Assembly: GCF_027594865.1 (NCBI RefSeq)
Contig: NZ_CP089391.1
Location: forward strand, 5,920,501 to 5,984,500
DNA: 64,000 bases
Direction of reading: 5' to 3'
Origin: Bradyrhizobium xenonodulans
Lineage (GTDB): Bacteria > Pseudomonadota > Alphaproteobacteria > Rhizobiales > Xanthobacteraceae
The translations under genes were made by a program, and so were the position numbers. Under the pieces are notes generated by a model. The model did not search any database and was not told the origin of the DNA. It saw only the letters and a program-made list of their open reading frames with translations. Each line of letters begins with the position of its first letter. Position 1 is the stretch's first letter. This document shows, piece by piece, positions 8,949 through 18,540 of this stretch.

Positions 8949-10247
8949 CTAGTCCGCGGTTCCGGACTTGAGCTTGTGCAGCCGGCCGGCCACGGCGCGC
9001 ACCTTACGTGGCGCGGCCTGCCAGACCGAGAGTGCCGACAGTCCGCTCATGACAATGGCGATGGCAAAGGCGAGCGTGTAGTCGCCGGTGCGATCATAGA
9101 GAAAGCCTGTGAGCCAGGGCCCCGCGGCACCGCCGGCTAGGGCCGCCAGCATGATGGTGCCGAAAATGCTGCCCTGATGCTTGCCCTGGAAAATCTCGAA
9201 CACCACTGCACCCATGATCGAGGTGAGGCCGTAGCCGAGCGCGCCCTGCGTGAACACCATGAGATAGACGAGCCACAGCGAGGGCTGGAATTTCAGCGCG
9301 ATCAGCGCGGCGAAGCAGATCGCAAAGCCTGCGCAGCTGATCGCCCACACCCATTCCCGCCCGATCCGGTCGGAGACGTGACCGAGCAGGATCTGGCCGG
9401 GAATGCCGAGCAGGCTGACGATGCCGAGCGCCCAGACTGCAACGTTCGGGCTGAAGCCGATGTCGAGCAGAAACTTGGTCTGGTGCACCTGCACCGCGTA
9501 CCAGATGTCCAGGCCGCTGAAATATCCGAGGGCGATCCACCAGAAGCGCGCGGTCCCGACCGCCCGCTTGAGCGTCCAGTCGGTACGGACCCAGGCGGGA
9601 TCCACGATGTTGGAAACAGGTTGCGCCGCGCCCGAGGCGTGCGCGGCGTCGCCGTCTGCCTGGAGGCCGATATCCTCGGGGCGCTTGTACAGAAACAGAT
9701 TGATCGGCGCCAGCACGACCAGGATGAGCAGGCCCATCGCCGTGCAGGCGGTGCGCCAGCCGGTCTGCTCGATCATGTGCTGCACCCACGGCAGCAGCGT
9801 CACTGAGCCGATGCCGACGCCGGCAAAGGCAATCCCGATGGCGAAGCCGCGCTTGCGGATGAACCAGTTCGGCAGGAACAGCGACTGGCCGGAATAGCCG
9901 AGACAGACCGAGCCGGCGCCGACCATGACGCCGATGGTGACGTAGAGATGCCAAGGCGTACTGGTGAGCGGCGCCAGCAGCAGCCCGCCGCCCATCAGCA
10001 CGACGCCGAGCTCCATCACCGCGCGCGGGCCGGCGCGGTCCATCAGGCGGCCGATCAGCGGGCTGACGATGCCGGAGACGACGAAGCCGAAGGAGAAAGC
10101 ACCTGCGGTGACGCCGCGCTCCCAGCCGAACTCCGAGATGATCGGCGGAAAGAACAGCGAGAATGCGGTGCGCGCGTTGACGCCGATGGCCATGGTGACG
10201 AAGGTCACGGCGACCACGACCCAGCCGTAGAAGAACGGAAGCCGCAT
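8949..10247 (-). CDS. MFS transporter, OxlT/monocarboxylate-like
   Basis: A 432-residue major facilitator with about twelve hydrophobic segments and a hydrophilic loop around residues 195-225 between the two halves. The N-terminus (FFYGWVVVAVTFVTMAIGV) and the GRLMDRAGPR loop between TM2 and TM3 resemble oxalate/formate and monocarboxylate carriers. The C-terminal GSIFGTIMLAALAGGAAGPWLTGFLYD segment is also characteristic. The substrate is not predictable. It lies between two cyclic-di-GMP enzyme genes on the same strand, with about 100-base gaps on each side, so it may be independently expressed. Confidence 0.85.
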   Translation of the reverse strand: MRLPFFYGWVVVAVTFVTMAIGVNARTAFSLFFPPIISEFGWERGVTAGAFSFGFVVSGIVSPLIGRLMDRAGPRAVMELGVVLMGGGLLLAPLTSTPWHLYVTIGVMVGAGSVCLGYSGQSLFLPNWFIRKRGFAIGIAFAGVGIGSVTLLPWVQHMIEQTGWRTACTAMGLLILVVLAPINLFLYKRPEDIGLQADGDAAHASGAAQPVSNIVDPAWVRTDWTLKRAVGTARFWWIALGYFSGLDIWYAVQVHQTKFLLDIGFSPNVAVWALGIVSLLGIPGQILLGHVSDRIGREWVWAISCAGFAICFAALIALKFQPSLWLVYLMVFTQGALGYGLTSIMGAVVFEIFQGKHQGSIFGTIMLAALAGGAAGPWLTGFLYDRTGDYTLAFAIAIVMSGLSALSVWQAAPRKVRAVAGRLHKLKSGTAD

Positions 10248-10340
10248 GTTTTTCTTATTTCATCCCTGGACGATCCTAACGACCATCCGGGGCTGCCCGG
10301 GTCAAGCGATTTTCGCGTGACGTCCGTTGCGGCGAAGGGC

Positions 10341-12770
10341 TCAGGCCGCGTCGCGCTGCGAGGTGCGAGCGGACTCGTCGAATTCGATCCTGTCGACCGG
10401 CTGTGGGCGGCCGAACAGATAGCCTTGCGCAAAGTTGACACCGAGCGCCGTCAGCCGCTCGAACTCCTCGCGCGTTTCGACGCCTTCCGCGGTGACCGAC
10501 ATGTCGAGGCCGCGCGCCAGCGTCACGATCGAGGCGATGATCGCGGCGCTGCGCGGCTGATGCGTGAGGTTGCGGATGAAGGACTTGTCGATCTTGATCT
10601 TGTCGAACGGGAACACGGTGAGATAGCTCAGCGACGAATAGCCGGTGCCGAAATCGTCGAGCGCAAGCTCGATGCCGATGTGCTTCAGCCGCTCCATGAA
10701 GGCGAGGTTCTCGACGCCGCGCTCCAGCAGCACCGATTCCGTAATCTCGATCTCCAGCCGCTCGGGCGCCAGGCCTGAATCCGCCAGCGCCGCGCAGATC
10801 GTCTCGAACAGCTCGGCTTCCTTGAACTGGATCGGCGACAGGTTCACGGCAACGACGAGATCGGATGGCCAGTTGGCTGCGTCCGCACAGGCGCGCCGCA
10901 GCACGAATTCGCCGAGCGGCACGATCAGCCCGGTCTCCTCGGCAAGCCCGATGAACTGGTCCGGCGGGATCAGGCCGCGGCTCGGATGCCGCCAGCGCAC
11001 CAGCGCCTCGAAGCCGCGACGACCACCGCCGGCGACGTCGACGAACGGCTGGTAGTGCACCTCCAGCTGGCACTGCGCGATGGCATCGCGCAGATCCCCT
11101 TCGAGGTTGTTGCGCGCCTCGAGCTCGGCCGACATCGCCTCGTCGTAGATGGTGAAGCAGTTGCGGCCGGCCGATTTCGAGCGGTAGAGCGCGAGGTCCG
11201 CCTTCTTCAGCAACTGCTCCTGGTCGCTGCCATGATCCGGCGCGATCGCGATGCCGATGCTGGTGCCGATCTCGACGCGATGGCCGGGCAGCAGGAACGG
11301 TTCGGCCACCAGTTTTGCGATCCGTGCCGCCAGCTCGGTCGCAGAGCTGCGCTGATCGTCGCAAGCTTCCTGAATGATCGCGAACTCGTCGCCGCCGAGC
11401 CGCGCCAGCACGTCGGTGTCGCGCAGTGCGGATCGCAGCCGCAGTGCCACCTGGCGCAGCAGCGCATCGCCGGCGCCGTGGCCGAGCGAGTCGTTGACGT
11501 TCTTGAAGCGGTCGAGATCGAGCATCAGGATCGAGAACGGCAGGCCGCTCACGCTCAACTGGCTGTTCATCAGGTCGAGCCGGGTGAGGAAGAAGGCACG
11601 GTTCGGCAAGCCCGTCAGGATGTCGGTCTGGGCGAGCTCCAGCACGCGCCGGTTCGCCAACGACAGCCGCCGCGAGTTGCGGCTTGCGAGCATGAGATAG
11701 GTTGCAAGCGACAGCGTCAGCAGCATGCCGACGACGATGACCGCGGCCGCGCGGTCATAAGAGGTCTCCAGCGATCCGCCGGCCGTCGGCACGGCGCGCA
11801 CCTGCCAGTCGGTATCCCCGATCTTGAGGCTGCCCGACCAGTGCAGCGTCCGCGCGACGTCCCGCATCGACTGCGGCGAGGTGGCGGCCGACGCATAATC
11901 CGGCAAGGTTTCTGCCAAGCTGACAATCCGGCCCGTGAAGGGCGGGTAGACGTTCACGCTGACCGCGGGGCTTGCGCCCGTGGTGACGCGGATGGACTGG
12001 ATCAGCAGCGGCAGGTCGAAGACGCCGACGACGAAGCCCGCCAGATTGCGCCGGCGGTCCACGACCGTGTCGCGCGACGTCCCCTTGGCATAGACGGGAA
12101 TGGCAACGAGAGCGTCGGGCTGCCGGCCGCCCTCCTTCGGCTCGTACAGGCGCGTGCGAATGGCTGCGACCCGGTCGTTGTCGCGGGCGCGCTCGAGCAC
12201 CGCGCGGCGCTCCGGAACGGTCGCGTAATCCATGCCGTAGACCGGCGAGGTCTTCGGCTGGGTCGAGTAGAACACCGGGAAATATTCGTCGCTTTGCGGC
12301 GCGGTCGCGAAAGCCTCGCCCTGCAGCGACTTGATGCGATAGCCCGACACGCCGTCCGTGATCGCGGCGGCCTCGTAGTCGGCGCGCTCCTTGCGGTTGA
12401 CGCGTGGCAGCCAGGCGATGCGCAGCATGCCGGGATGACGCTCGAACAGCCGGGCGCTGAAGGTCTCGAACTCGCTGCGGGTGATTTCCTCGTTGGTCGA
12501 TTCGAACAGCGTGCGCAGCGCGACGAGCCTGGAGATGTACTCGCTCATGCCGTTCTGCATGACGATGACTTCAGTCTCGGCCGCGTTCTCGAACTCGATC
12601 CTGTTGACGCGGTCTTCCCATCGCGCCACGGCGGCGGCGCCCACCAGCGAGAACAGCAGACCGACGCCGACCGCGACGAGCGCAGGGCGATAGAGGCCGA
12701 GCAGCGGCGCGGCACGCCACCATCCCGTCTTACGCCTCCGATCCTGATCGTTCTGATCCCGACCGCCCAT
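10341..12770 (-). CDS. Membrane CHASE-like sensor GGDEF-EAL protein
   Basis: A 809-residue membrane protein. TM1 is near residues 25-45 and a CHASE-type periplasmic sensor spans about 60-330. TM2 (AAAVIVVGMLLTLSLATYLML) is near 345-365, followed by GGDEF (about 380-545) and EAL (550-800). The cyclase motif RLGGDEF is intact. EAL residues EALVRW, VNLSPIQF, EITES, DDFGTGYSS and TAEGVET are intact, so it may be bifunctional. I chose the ATG at 12770, with GGA six bases before it; a TTG lies four codons upstream. It is divergent from a periplasmic binding protein gene, which could feed the sensor domain. Confidence 0.9.
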   Translation of the reverse strand: MGGRDQNDQDRRRKTGWWRAAPLLGLYRPALVAVGVGLLFSLVGAAAVARWEDRVNRIEFENAAETEVIVMQNGMSEYISRLVALRTLFESTNEEITRSEFETFSARLFERHPGMLRIAWLPRVNRKERADYEAAAITDGVSGYRIKSLQGEAFATAPQSDEYFPVFYSTQPKTSPVYGMDYATVPERRAVLERARDNDRVAAIRTRLYEPKEGGRQPDALVAIPVYAKGTSRDTVVDRRRNLAGFVVGVFDLPLLIQSIRVTTGASPAVSVNVYPPFTGRIVSLAETLPDYASAATSPQSMRDVARTLHWSGSLKIGDTDWQVRAVPTAGGSLETSYDRAAAVIVVGMLLTLSLATYLMLASRNSRRLSLANRRVLELAQTDILTGLPNRAFFLTRLDLMNSQLSVSGLPFSILMLDLDRFKNVNDSLGHGAGDALLRQVALRLRSALRDTDVLARLGGDEFAIIQEACDDQRSSATELAARIAKLVAEPFLLPGHRVEIGTSIGIAIAPDHGSDQEQLLKKADLALYRSKSAGRNCFTIYDEAMSAELEARNNLEGDLRDAIAQCQLEVHYQPFVDVAGGGRRGFEALVRWRHPSRGLIPPDQFIGLAEETGLIVPLGEFVLRRACADAANWPSDLVVAVNLSPIQFKEAELFETICAALADSGLAPERLEIEITESVLLERGVENLAFMERLKHIGIELALDDFGTGYSSLSYLTVFPFDKIKIDKSFIRNLTHQPRSAAIIASIVTLARGLDMSVTAEGVETREEFERLTALGVNFAQGYLFGRPQPVDRIEFDESARTSQRDAA

Positions 12771-13056
12771 CTTGATCCGCAAGTCCCCATCGCGCGACGG
12801 CCAGAACTTCTGGTTGAGCCGCCGATATCACTATCGGACAAGGACCGGGGTTAAGAACCGCACAATTTCGGAACCGGATCGTCCCGCATCACGCGGGTTA
12901 GTTAACGATTGCCCCCGCGAATTGCAGCAGTGTGGAGATAAGTTGCCGGTTTTCCCCGGTGTCTTACGGATCGTCGCCGCGGCGCAGGTTAGCGAGCTGT
13001 TCAGCCCGCAAGACCTATTGTTCCGGCAACGCCTCCCTCATCCGGCAAGCATCCTC

Positions 13057-14223
13057 ATGACACGATCGCGATTCTCGGCCTGCGTCGCTCTGGCCGTCGC
13101 GCTACTCGCCACGGCCAATTTTGCAGCGAAAGGCGGCGAGACCGGGGTCAGCGACGATGCGATCCTGTTCGGCCAGGCCGCCGCGCTCGAGGGCCCCTCC
13201 TCCGCGCTCGGACAGCGGATGCGGCAAGGCATCGTCGCGGCGTTCACCGAGATCAACGCCAAGGGCGGCGTCCACGGCCGCAAGCTCCAGCTCGTCAGCC
13301 GCGACGACGGCTATGATCCCGATCGTTCGGTGGCGCAGACGCTGCGGCTGATCGAGGACGACAAGGTGTTCGCGCTGATCGGCGCGGTGGGTACGCCGAC
13401 CGCCATGGCGACGATCCCGATCACCAGCGCCAGGAACATTCCCTTCATCGGCCCGTTCAGCGGCGCCGAATTCCTGCGTGACCTCGAACTTGCCAACGTC
13501 GTCAACATCCGCGCCAGCTACGGCGCGGAGGCCGAGGCATGGATCAAGCACCTCACCGAGGATCGCCACTTCACCCGCATCGGCATTTTCTACCAGGACG
13601 ATTCCTTCGGCCGCGACGGTCTTGCCGGCGTGAAGCGCGCGCTCGCCAAGCGCGGCCTCGAGCTCGCCGCCGAAGGCACCTTCGAGCGCAACACCCGCGC
13701 GGTCGGCGCGGCCTGGCGCACGATCAAGCGCGCCGAGCCCGAAGCCGTCGTCATGGTCGGGACCTACGGTCCGTGCGCGGAATTCATCAAGCTCGCGCAC
13801 CGCAGCGGCTCCTATCCGACGTTCGTCAACATCTCCTTCGTCGGCGCCAACGCGCTCGCCAGGGAGCTTGGCCCCGACGGCGAAGGCGTCATCGTCTCGC
13901 AGGTCGTGCCGTTCCCCTGGGATCACTCGCAAAGGCTCGTCGCCGACTACCAGGCGGCGCAGAAGGCATTCGACCCGGCGCTGACACCGGACTTCGTGTC
14001 GCTCGAAGGCTATCTCTCCGGCCGCCTCGCGGCCTCGGCGCTGGAAAAGGCCGGACTGAGCCCGACACGCGCGAGCCTGTTGCGCGCCATCAACGATGTC
14101 GGCCGCTTCGACATCAGCGGCAACGTCGTCACCGTCGGCATCCGCGCGATCGAGACGCCGCCGAAGGTGTTCCTGACGGTGATCCAGAAGGACGGGACGT
14201 TCAGGGCGGTGGATCGGCTTTAG
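13057..14223 (+). CDS. ABC-type branched-chain amino acid-like substrate-binding protein
   Basis: A 388-residue periplasmic binding protein of the Leu/Ile/Val-receptor fold (type I), with a signal peptide (residues 1-23, ACVALAVALLATANFAAKG). Conserved features include ILFGQAAALEGPSSALGQRMRQG near the mature start, the INAKGGVHGRKLQL block and a GTPTAMATIP segment in the ligand cleft. No permease or ATPase gene is adjacent, so it is either an orphan receptor for a distant transporter or a signalling partner. It diverges from the CHASE-type GGDEF-EAL gene across about 286 bases. Its stop overlaps the convergent hydroxyacid dehydrogenase gene by four bases. Confidence 0.87.
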   Translation: MTRSRFSACVALAVALLATANFAAKGGETGVSDDAILFGQAAALEGPSSALGQRMRQGIVAAFTEINAKGGVHGRKLQLVSRDDGYDPDRSVAQTLRLIEDDKVFALIGAVGTPTAMATIPITSARNIPFIGPFSGAEFLRDLELANVVNIRASYGAEAEAWIKHLTEDRHFTRIGIFYQDDSFGRDGLAGVKRALAKRGLELAAEGTFERNTRAVGAAWRTIKRAEPEAVVMVGTYGPCAEFIKLAHRSGSYPTFVNISFVGANALARELGPDGEGVIVSQVVPFPWDHSQRLVADYQAAQKAFDPALTPDFVSLEGYLSGRLAASALEKAGLSPTRASLLRAINDVGRFDISGNVVTVGIRAIETPPKVFLTVIQKDGTFRAVDRL

Positions 14224-15197
14224 GGCCGCCGCGTCCACCGCTCTGCGTTGACGGCGCCCGGCGGCACCTCGCCTTTGACAATGGCCTCGACCTGCCGCAC
14301 GGTTTCCAGCGACTGGTATTCGATCGCCTGCGGCGTCAGCCCGCCGACATGCGGCGTCGCAATGACGTTGGGCAGCTTCGCCAGCTCCGGGCTCGGCATC
14401 TGGTCGGGTGCGCGGCCGACATCCATGGCCGCACCCGCAATGCGGTTCTCGAGTAACGCCTTGGCGAGCGCGGCCTCGTCTACGAGATTGCCGCGCGAGA
14501 GATTGATGAACACGGCATGCTTCTGCATGCGCGCCAGCGCCGCCTCGCCGATCAAATTCTCGGTCTGCTCGTTGGCGATCGCGAGGCAGACGACGTAGTC
14601 GGAGCCCGCGAGGAGCTCGTCGAGACTGACGCGCCGGATGGCGCTGTCGCTGACGGTGGCGAAGGGATCGGCCACCAGCACCTCCATGCGCATCACCTTT
14701 GCGATTTCGGCGAGGTAGCGCCCGATGCTGCCATAACCGATGATGCCGATCCGGCTGCCGGCAAGCTGGCGGCCCATCCGCGCCTCGACCTTGCGGCCGG
14801 CCTGGTAGTCAGCGGTCGCCCGCGACACGCCGCGGGAAAGATCGACCATGAAACCGAGCGCGAGCTCGGCCACGGCCTGCACGAAGCCGGGGCCGGCGCG
14901 GGTCACGAGCACGCCGGCTTGCGAGGCCGCCTCGACATCGACGTTGCGGATATCGACCGCGCAGCGGACGAAGGCCCGTAGGCGCGGCAGTTGCGCAAAA
15001 ATCTCGCCGCGCCCTTCTGTCATGCGATCGGCGACGATGATGTCGGCATCAGCAGCCGCGCGGACGAGGCCGGCCGCATCGAGCGTCTCATCGCTCTCGT
15101 GCAGGATCACCTCGGCGGCCGCGCGCAGGCCGTTCAGGCTGCGGTCGCCATAATAATTGCGACGCATCTCCGGCGTATGGGCCAGCAGAACTTTCAC
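14220..15197 (-). CDS. D-2-hydroxyacid dehydrogenase family protein
   Basis: A 325-residue NAD-dependent dehydrogenase of the 2-hydroxyacid (PGDH/GyaR) fold. The nucleotide-binding GYGSIG is near 154-159, the substrate-binding arginine is R235 (NLSRGN) and the catalytic histidine H283 (TPHVGG). The column that normally holds the catalytic glutamate is Pro264 (DVGRAPD), with an aspartate one position later, so proton relay may differ. The start is GTG at 15197 with GGAG seven bases upstream. It follows the TRAP permease gene by 12 bases and probably acts on the imported 2-oxo or 2-hydroxy acid. Confidence 0.87.
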   Translation of the reverse strand: MKVLLAHTPEMRRNYYGDRSLNGLRAAAEVILHESDETLDAAGLVRAAADADIIVADRMTEGRGEIFAQLPRLRAFVRCAVDIRNVDVEAASQAGVLVTRAGPGFVQAVAELALGFMVDLSRGVSRATADYQAGRKVEARMGRQLAGSRIGIIGYGSIGRYLAEIAKVMRMEVLVADPFATVSDSAIRRVSLDELLAGSDYVVCLAIANEQTENLIGEAALARMQKHAVFINLSRGNLVDEAALAKALLENRIAGAAMDVGRAPDQMPSPELAKLPNVIATPHVGGLTPQAIEYQSLETVRQVEAIVKGEVPPGAVNAERWTRRP

Positions 15198-15209
15198 GAC
15201 AACACTCCG

Positions 15210-17084
15210 TCAGTAGCCGAATGCCCGCGGCAGCGCGGTCGAGAGCCATGGCACGAACGCGATGACGAGCAGGCAGAGGAACAGCAAGCCGAGATAGCCC
15301 ATGATCGGCTTCACGGTCTGCTCGATCGGCACGTTGCCGATCAGGCAGGCGCCGTAGAGCCCGAGCCCGAGCGGCGGCGCGAACAGGCCGATGCCCATCG
15401 CGATGACCAGCACCACGCCGAAATGCAGGGGATCGACGCCGAGCTGCACCGCGACCGGCAGCAGCAGTGGACCGAAGATGATCAGCGCGGCGGCGCCTTC
15501 GAGCACCGAGCCCATCACGATCAGCACCGCGATCGCGAGCAGGATGAACAGCCAGGTGCCTGATGTCTTGGACAAGCCCAGCATGAAATCGCCGACCGCA
15601 TGCGGTACCTGCTGCAAGGTCAGCGTGAACGCCAGCGACTGCGCCGCGGCGACGATGAACAGCACGAGCCCCGCGCGCGTCGCAGCCTGGACAAAACTGT
15701 GCGCGGCCGATTTGAAGCCGAGCTCGCGGAACACCACGCTGCCGACCACGAGCGCATAGGCCACGGCGAAGGCCGAGATTTCGGTCGCGGTGGCAAAGCC
15801 GCTCTTGAAGCCGAAGAAGATCATGAAGATCAGGCCGAACGAAGCGATCGCGCCGCTCCAGAGGCCCGACACAGGCATCTGCGGCTCGATCTCCTCGGCT
15901 TCGGCCGGGGTCTTGCCGAAGATGATGGAGACGACGATCAGGACCAGCGCCATCAGCGCCGCCGGCAACAGGCCGGCGACGAACAGGCCGCCGATCGACA
16001 GGTTCGCCACGAAGCCCAGGATGATCAGGTTGATGCACGGCGGAATGGTTTCCGCCATCACCGCGGAGGCCGCGAGCAGCGCCACCGCGCCGCCCGGATT
16101 CTGCTTCGAGCGGCGCGCCGCCGGGATCAGCACGGAGCCGACCGCGGCAACGTCGGCCATCTTCGAGCCCGAGATGCCCGAGAACAGCACCATCGAGGCG
16201 ACCATCACGACGTTCAGGCCGCCGCGCATGCGCCCCACCGCGCGCTGCAGCAGCTCGATCAGGCGCACCGACATGCCGTTGGCTTCCATGAGGTAGCCGA
16301 CCAGGATGAAGAAGGGGATCGCGAGCAGCACGAAATTGTCGATGCCGCGCGCCATCTGCTGGGCGAAGATTACGCCGGGCAGCGCGCCTTCGACCCAGAT
16401 GAAAATGAGCGCAGCGAGCGCCAGTGCAAAACCGATCGGCAAGCCGCCGAACAGGGTTGCGAAGAACCCGATCAGCATCAGCGTGCCTGCCGACGGCACC
16501 GTGGACGGCGACAAATAATCCCAGGCCAGATACAGGCCGGTCACGATGGCAATCGCAATGACGCCCCTGACGATGACGGGCAGCGGCCTTGCGCAGAGAT
16601 GGTCGACCGCAAACACCGTCATGAACAGCGCGCCGATCCCCATCGGGTAGAAGGTCAACTCCAGCGGCAGGCCGGATCCGGTGGTCTGCCCCGCCGTCAG
16701 CGAACCCAGCTTGACAGCATTGTACGCGACATAGCCGGAGATCAGCACGACCAGCAGCGCGCTCGCGGCATCGACCAGTGCCTGCAACCGCGACGGCAGC
16801 AGATCGCGGAAGAAGGACACGCCGACATTCTCGCCGCGCGCGAGCGCACTCGCCGCGCCGAAGAAGGCCGAGCCGACCATCAGGCCACGCGCGACGTCGT
16901 CGGACCATTCGACCGGCGCATTGAAGAAGAAGCGCAGCAGCACGGACGCGCACACCACCACGAGATCGGCAGCCAGCAGGACGGCCGCGATCGTGTCGCT
17001 GAGGCGAAGCAGCAACGCGATGCTCCCGTGGCGGCCGCCCGAGACGGGCACGGCGGCTGTCATCGCAAGCCCGGATTTGGTCAT
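15210..17084 (-). CDS. TRAP transporter fused small/large permease (DctQM)
   Basis: A 624-residue membrane protein joining a DctQ-like small subunit (about 20-190, including FFFNAPVEWSDDVARGLMVG) to a DctM-like large subunit (from about 205). The large subunit shows IPFFILVGYLMEANG and GISGSKMADVAAVGSVLIPA, typical of the TRAP re-entrant loops, and a second repeat near FVMGSVLEGAAALIIFGP. Such Q-M fusions are known in sialic acid and other TRAP systems. With the binding protein one base upstream it forms a complete tripartite, ion-gradient-driven importer of an organic acid. Confidence 0.92.
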   Translation of the reverse strand: MTKSGLAMTAAVPVSGGRHGSIALLLRLSDTIAAVLLAADLVVVCASVLLRFFFNAPVEWSDDVARGLMVGSAFFGAASALARGENVGVSFFRDLLPSRLQALVDAASALLVVLISGYVAYNAVKLGSLTAGQTTGSGLPLELTFYPMGIGALFMTVFAVDHLCARPLPVIVRGVIAIAIVTGLYLAWDYLSPSTVPSAGTLMLIGFFATLFGGLPIGFALALAALIFIWVEGALPGVIFAQQMARGIDNFVLLAIPFFILVGYLMEANGMSVRLIELLQRAVGRMRGGLNVVMVASMVLFSGISGSKMADVAAVGSVLIPAARRSKQNPGGAVALLAASAVMAETIPPCINLIILGFVANLSIGGLFVAGLLPAALMALVLIVVSIIFGKTPAEAEEIEPQMPVSGLWSGAIASFGLIFMIFFGFKSGFATATEISAFAVAYALVVGSVVFRELGFKSAAHSFVQAATRAGLVLFIVAAAQSLAFTLTLQQVPHAVGDFMLGLSKTSGTWLFILLAIAVLIVMGSVLEGAAALIIFGPLLLPVAVQLGVDPLHFGVVLVIAMGIGLFAPPLGLGLYGACLIGNVPIEQTVKPIMGYLGLLFLCLLVIAFVPWLSTALPRAFGY

Positions 17085-17085
17085 C

Positions 17086-18117
17086 TCAAGCTTGCGTCGC
17101 GCGGATGATGTCGATGACGGCCTTGGAGTCCGGCCGCGCCTTGATGAAGTTCTCGTGCTGCGGCGCCACGCGCTTCCTGAACGCCTCGCGGTCGCATTCA
17201 GCCACCGTCACGCCCTTCTCGGTCAAGGCCGCCAGCGCTTCCTTCTCGACCGCAAGCCCATGGGCGCGGGTGTCGACCGCGGCCTTCTTCGCGGCGTCGA
17301 GGAAGCCGTCGCGCAGCTTCGGGTCCATGCGGTTGTAGGTCATGTCGCTGAAGTAGATCGCGAGCGGCGAGAAATTGTGCTGCGTCAACGCATAGAATTT
17401 CGCGGTTTCGAAGAACTTGCTGGCCAGGATCGTCGGCGGATCGTGCTCGAGGCCATCCAGCACGCCGGCCTGCAACGCCGTGTAGATTTCGCCGAACGCC
17501 AGCGGCGTCGCGGCGGCGCCCATCAGCCGCAGGCATTCGGTGATGACGGGATTTGGCAGGGTGCGGATCTTGAGGCCGGCGAGATCCTCCGGCGTCTTCA
17601 CCGGCTTCCTCGCCAGCACGCTGCGCGAGCCGAAATTATAGGCCCAGGCGATGATGCGGATGTTGCCGCCCTTGAGCAGCGCATCCTCGATCGGCTTGGC
17701 AGCGCCGGAATCGAACGCCTTGGTCTGCTGCGGAAAGCTCGAGAACAGGAAGCCGAGGTCGAAGGTGCCCACCAGCGGCACCAGATTGGCCGAGATCGAC
17801 GAGCCCGACACCATGAGGTCGATGACGCCGAGCTTCACCGAATTGATGACGTCGATTTCCTGTCCGAGCTGGTTGTCGGGAAAGAAGGCGACCTCGACCT
17901 GCTCGCCGAGCCCGTTGCCCTTCAAATTCTTGACGAGGTTGTCGTAATAGACGCGGCCGTTGGCGTATTTGGGATCGTTCGGCAGCGAGGAGGAGCATTT
18001 CAGCTTCAGTGTCGCAGCTTCGGCGCGGCCGATGATGGCGGGGGAGAGCACGAGGCCGGCGCTGACCGCCGTCGATGACTTGATGAACGTGCGACGGCTC
18101 ACGGGCACGATGGTCAT
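17086..18117 (-). CDS. TRAP transporter substrate-binding protein, DctP family
   Basis: A 343-residue DctP-type periplasmic receptor exported by a clear twin-arginine leader (SRRTFIKSSTAVSAGLVL, cleavage after AEA near residue 35). The family block PEDLAGLKIRTLPNPVITECLRLMGAAATPLAFGEIYTALQAGVLDGLEH contains the arginine that usually binds the substrate carboxylate. It is the first gene of a three-gene minus-strand operon (receptor, fused permease, hydroxyacid dehydrogenase), so the substrate is probably a 2-oxo or 2-hydroxy acid. The promoter should lie in the 421-base gap upstream. Confidence 0.92.
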   Translation of the reverse strand: MTIVPVSRRTFIKSSTAVSAGLVLSPAIIGRAEAATLKLKCSSSLPNDPKYANGRVYYDNLVKNLKGNGLGEQVEVAFFPDNQLGQEIDVINSVKLGVIDLMVSGSSISANLVPLVGTFDLGFLFSSFPQQTKAFDSGAAKPIEDALLKGGNIRIIAWAYNFGSRSVLARKPVKTPEDLAGLKIRTLPNPVITECLRLMGAAATPLAFGEIYTALQAGVLDGLEHDPPTILASKFFETAKFYALTQHNFSPLAIYFSDMTYNRMDPKLRDGFLDAAKKAAVDTRAHGLAVEKEALAALTEKGVTVAECDREAFRKRVAPQHENFIKARPDSKAVIDIIRATQA

Positions 18118-18538
18118 GGTGCGGTCTCTCCCTGATTATTTTTTCTTCACCGCGGTCGTTGCCGCGGCCTGTTGCGCAGACTGTATGGCCAAAGCGACGG
18201 GGCAGGCAAGGGTAGCGGCCTGCCGCGACAGAACGGTGCCCGGCGACTATCGACAGCATGGGCGCGTGGTGAAGTGGCGGCCGTTTCCCGGGATTATCGA
18301 TACGGACCCGCCTGCGGCTGGTCGTTGCGAGGCGGACATCGTCGCGCAGCACCGGCGATCGATCCAATCGGCGCATGGATCAATGCGCAATTCACATGGA
18401 TGGCGCCAGAACGATGCTCCGGCAGACCCCCTGCCCCATTTTGCCGCGTTCGATGCGTGATCCAGCGCACAGACGGCGTCATCGCGAAGACGTAGAAAAG
18501 GTGACATCATCGCGCGCATTGCCGACGGAGGTGACATC
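18118..18538. other. Intergenic region between divergent TRAP operon and caspase-like gene
   Basis: These 421 bases hold no credible gene in any frame. They must contain the promoters of the minus-strand TRAP operon and the plus-strand caspase-like gene. The only structure I see is a 12-base direct repeat at its right end that duplicates the ribosome site of the caspase-like gene. Confidence 0.6.
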
Positions 18539-18540
18539 AT
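18499..18540 (+). repeat. Duplicated ribosome-site sequence
   Basis: The 12-mer AGGTGACATCAT occurs at 18499-18510 and again at 18529-18540, where its last two bases begin the start codon of the caspase-like gene. In the upstream copy the next base is C, so no ATG forms. It looks like a small local duplication of the translation start. Confidence 0.6.

Noticed and set aside
15600..17108. 500-codon plus-strand frame opposite the TRAP genes
   Set aside because: Composition is Arg/His/Asp-rich shadow sequence; the minus strand encodes a clear fused TRAP permease and receptor.
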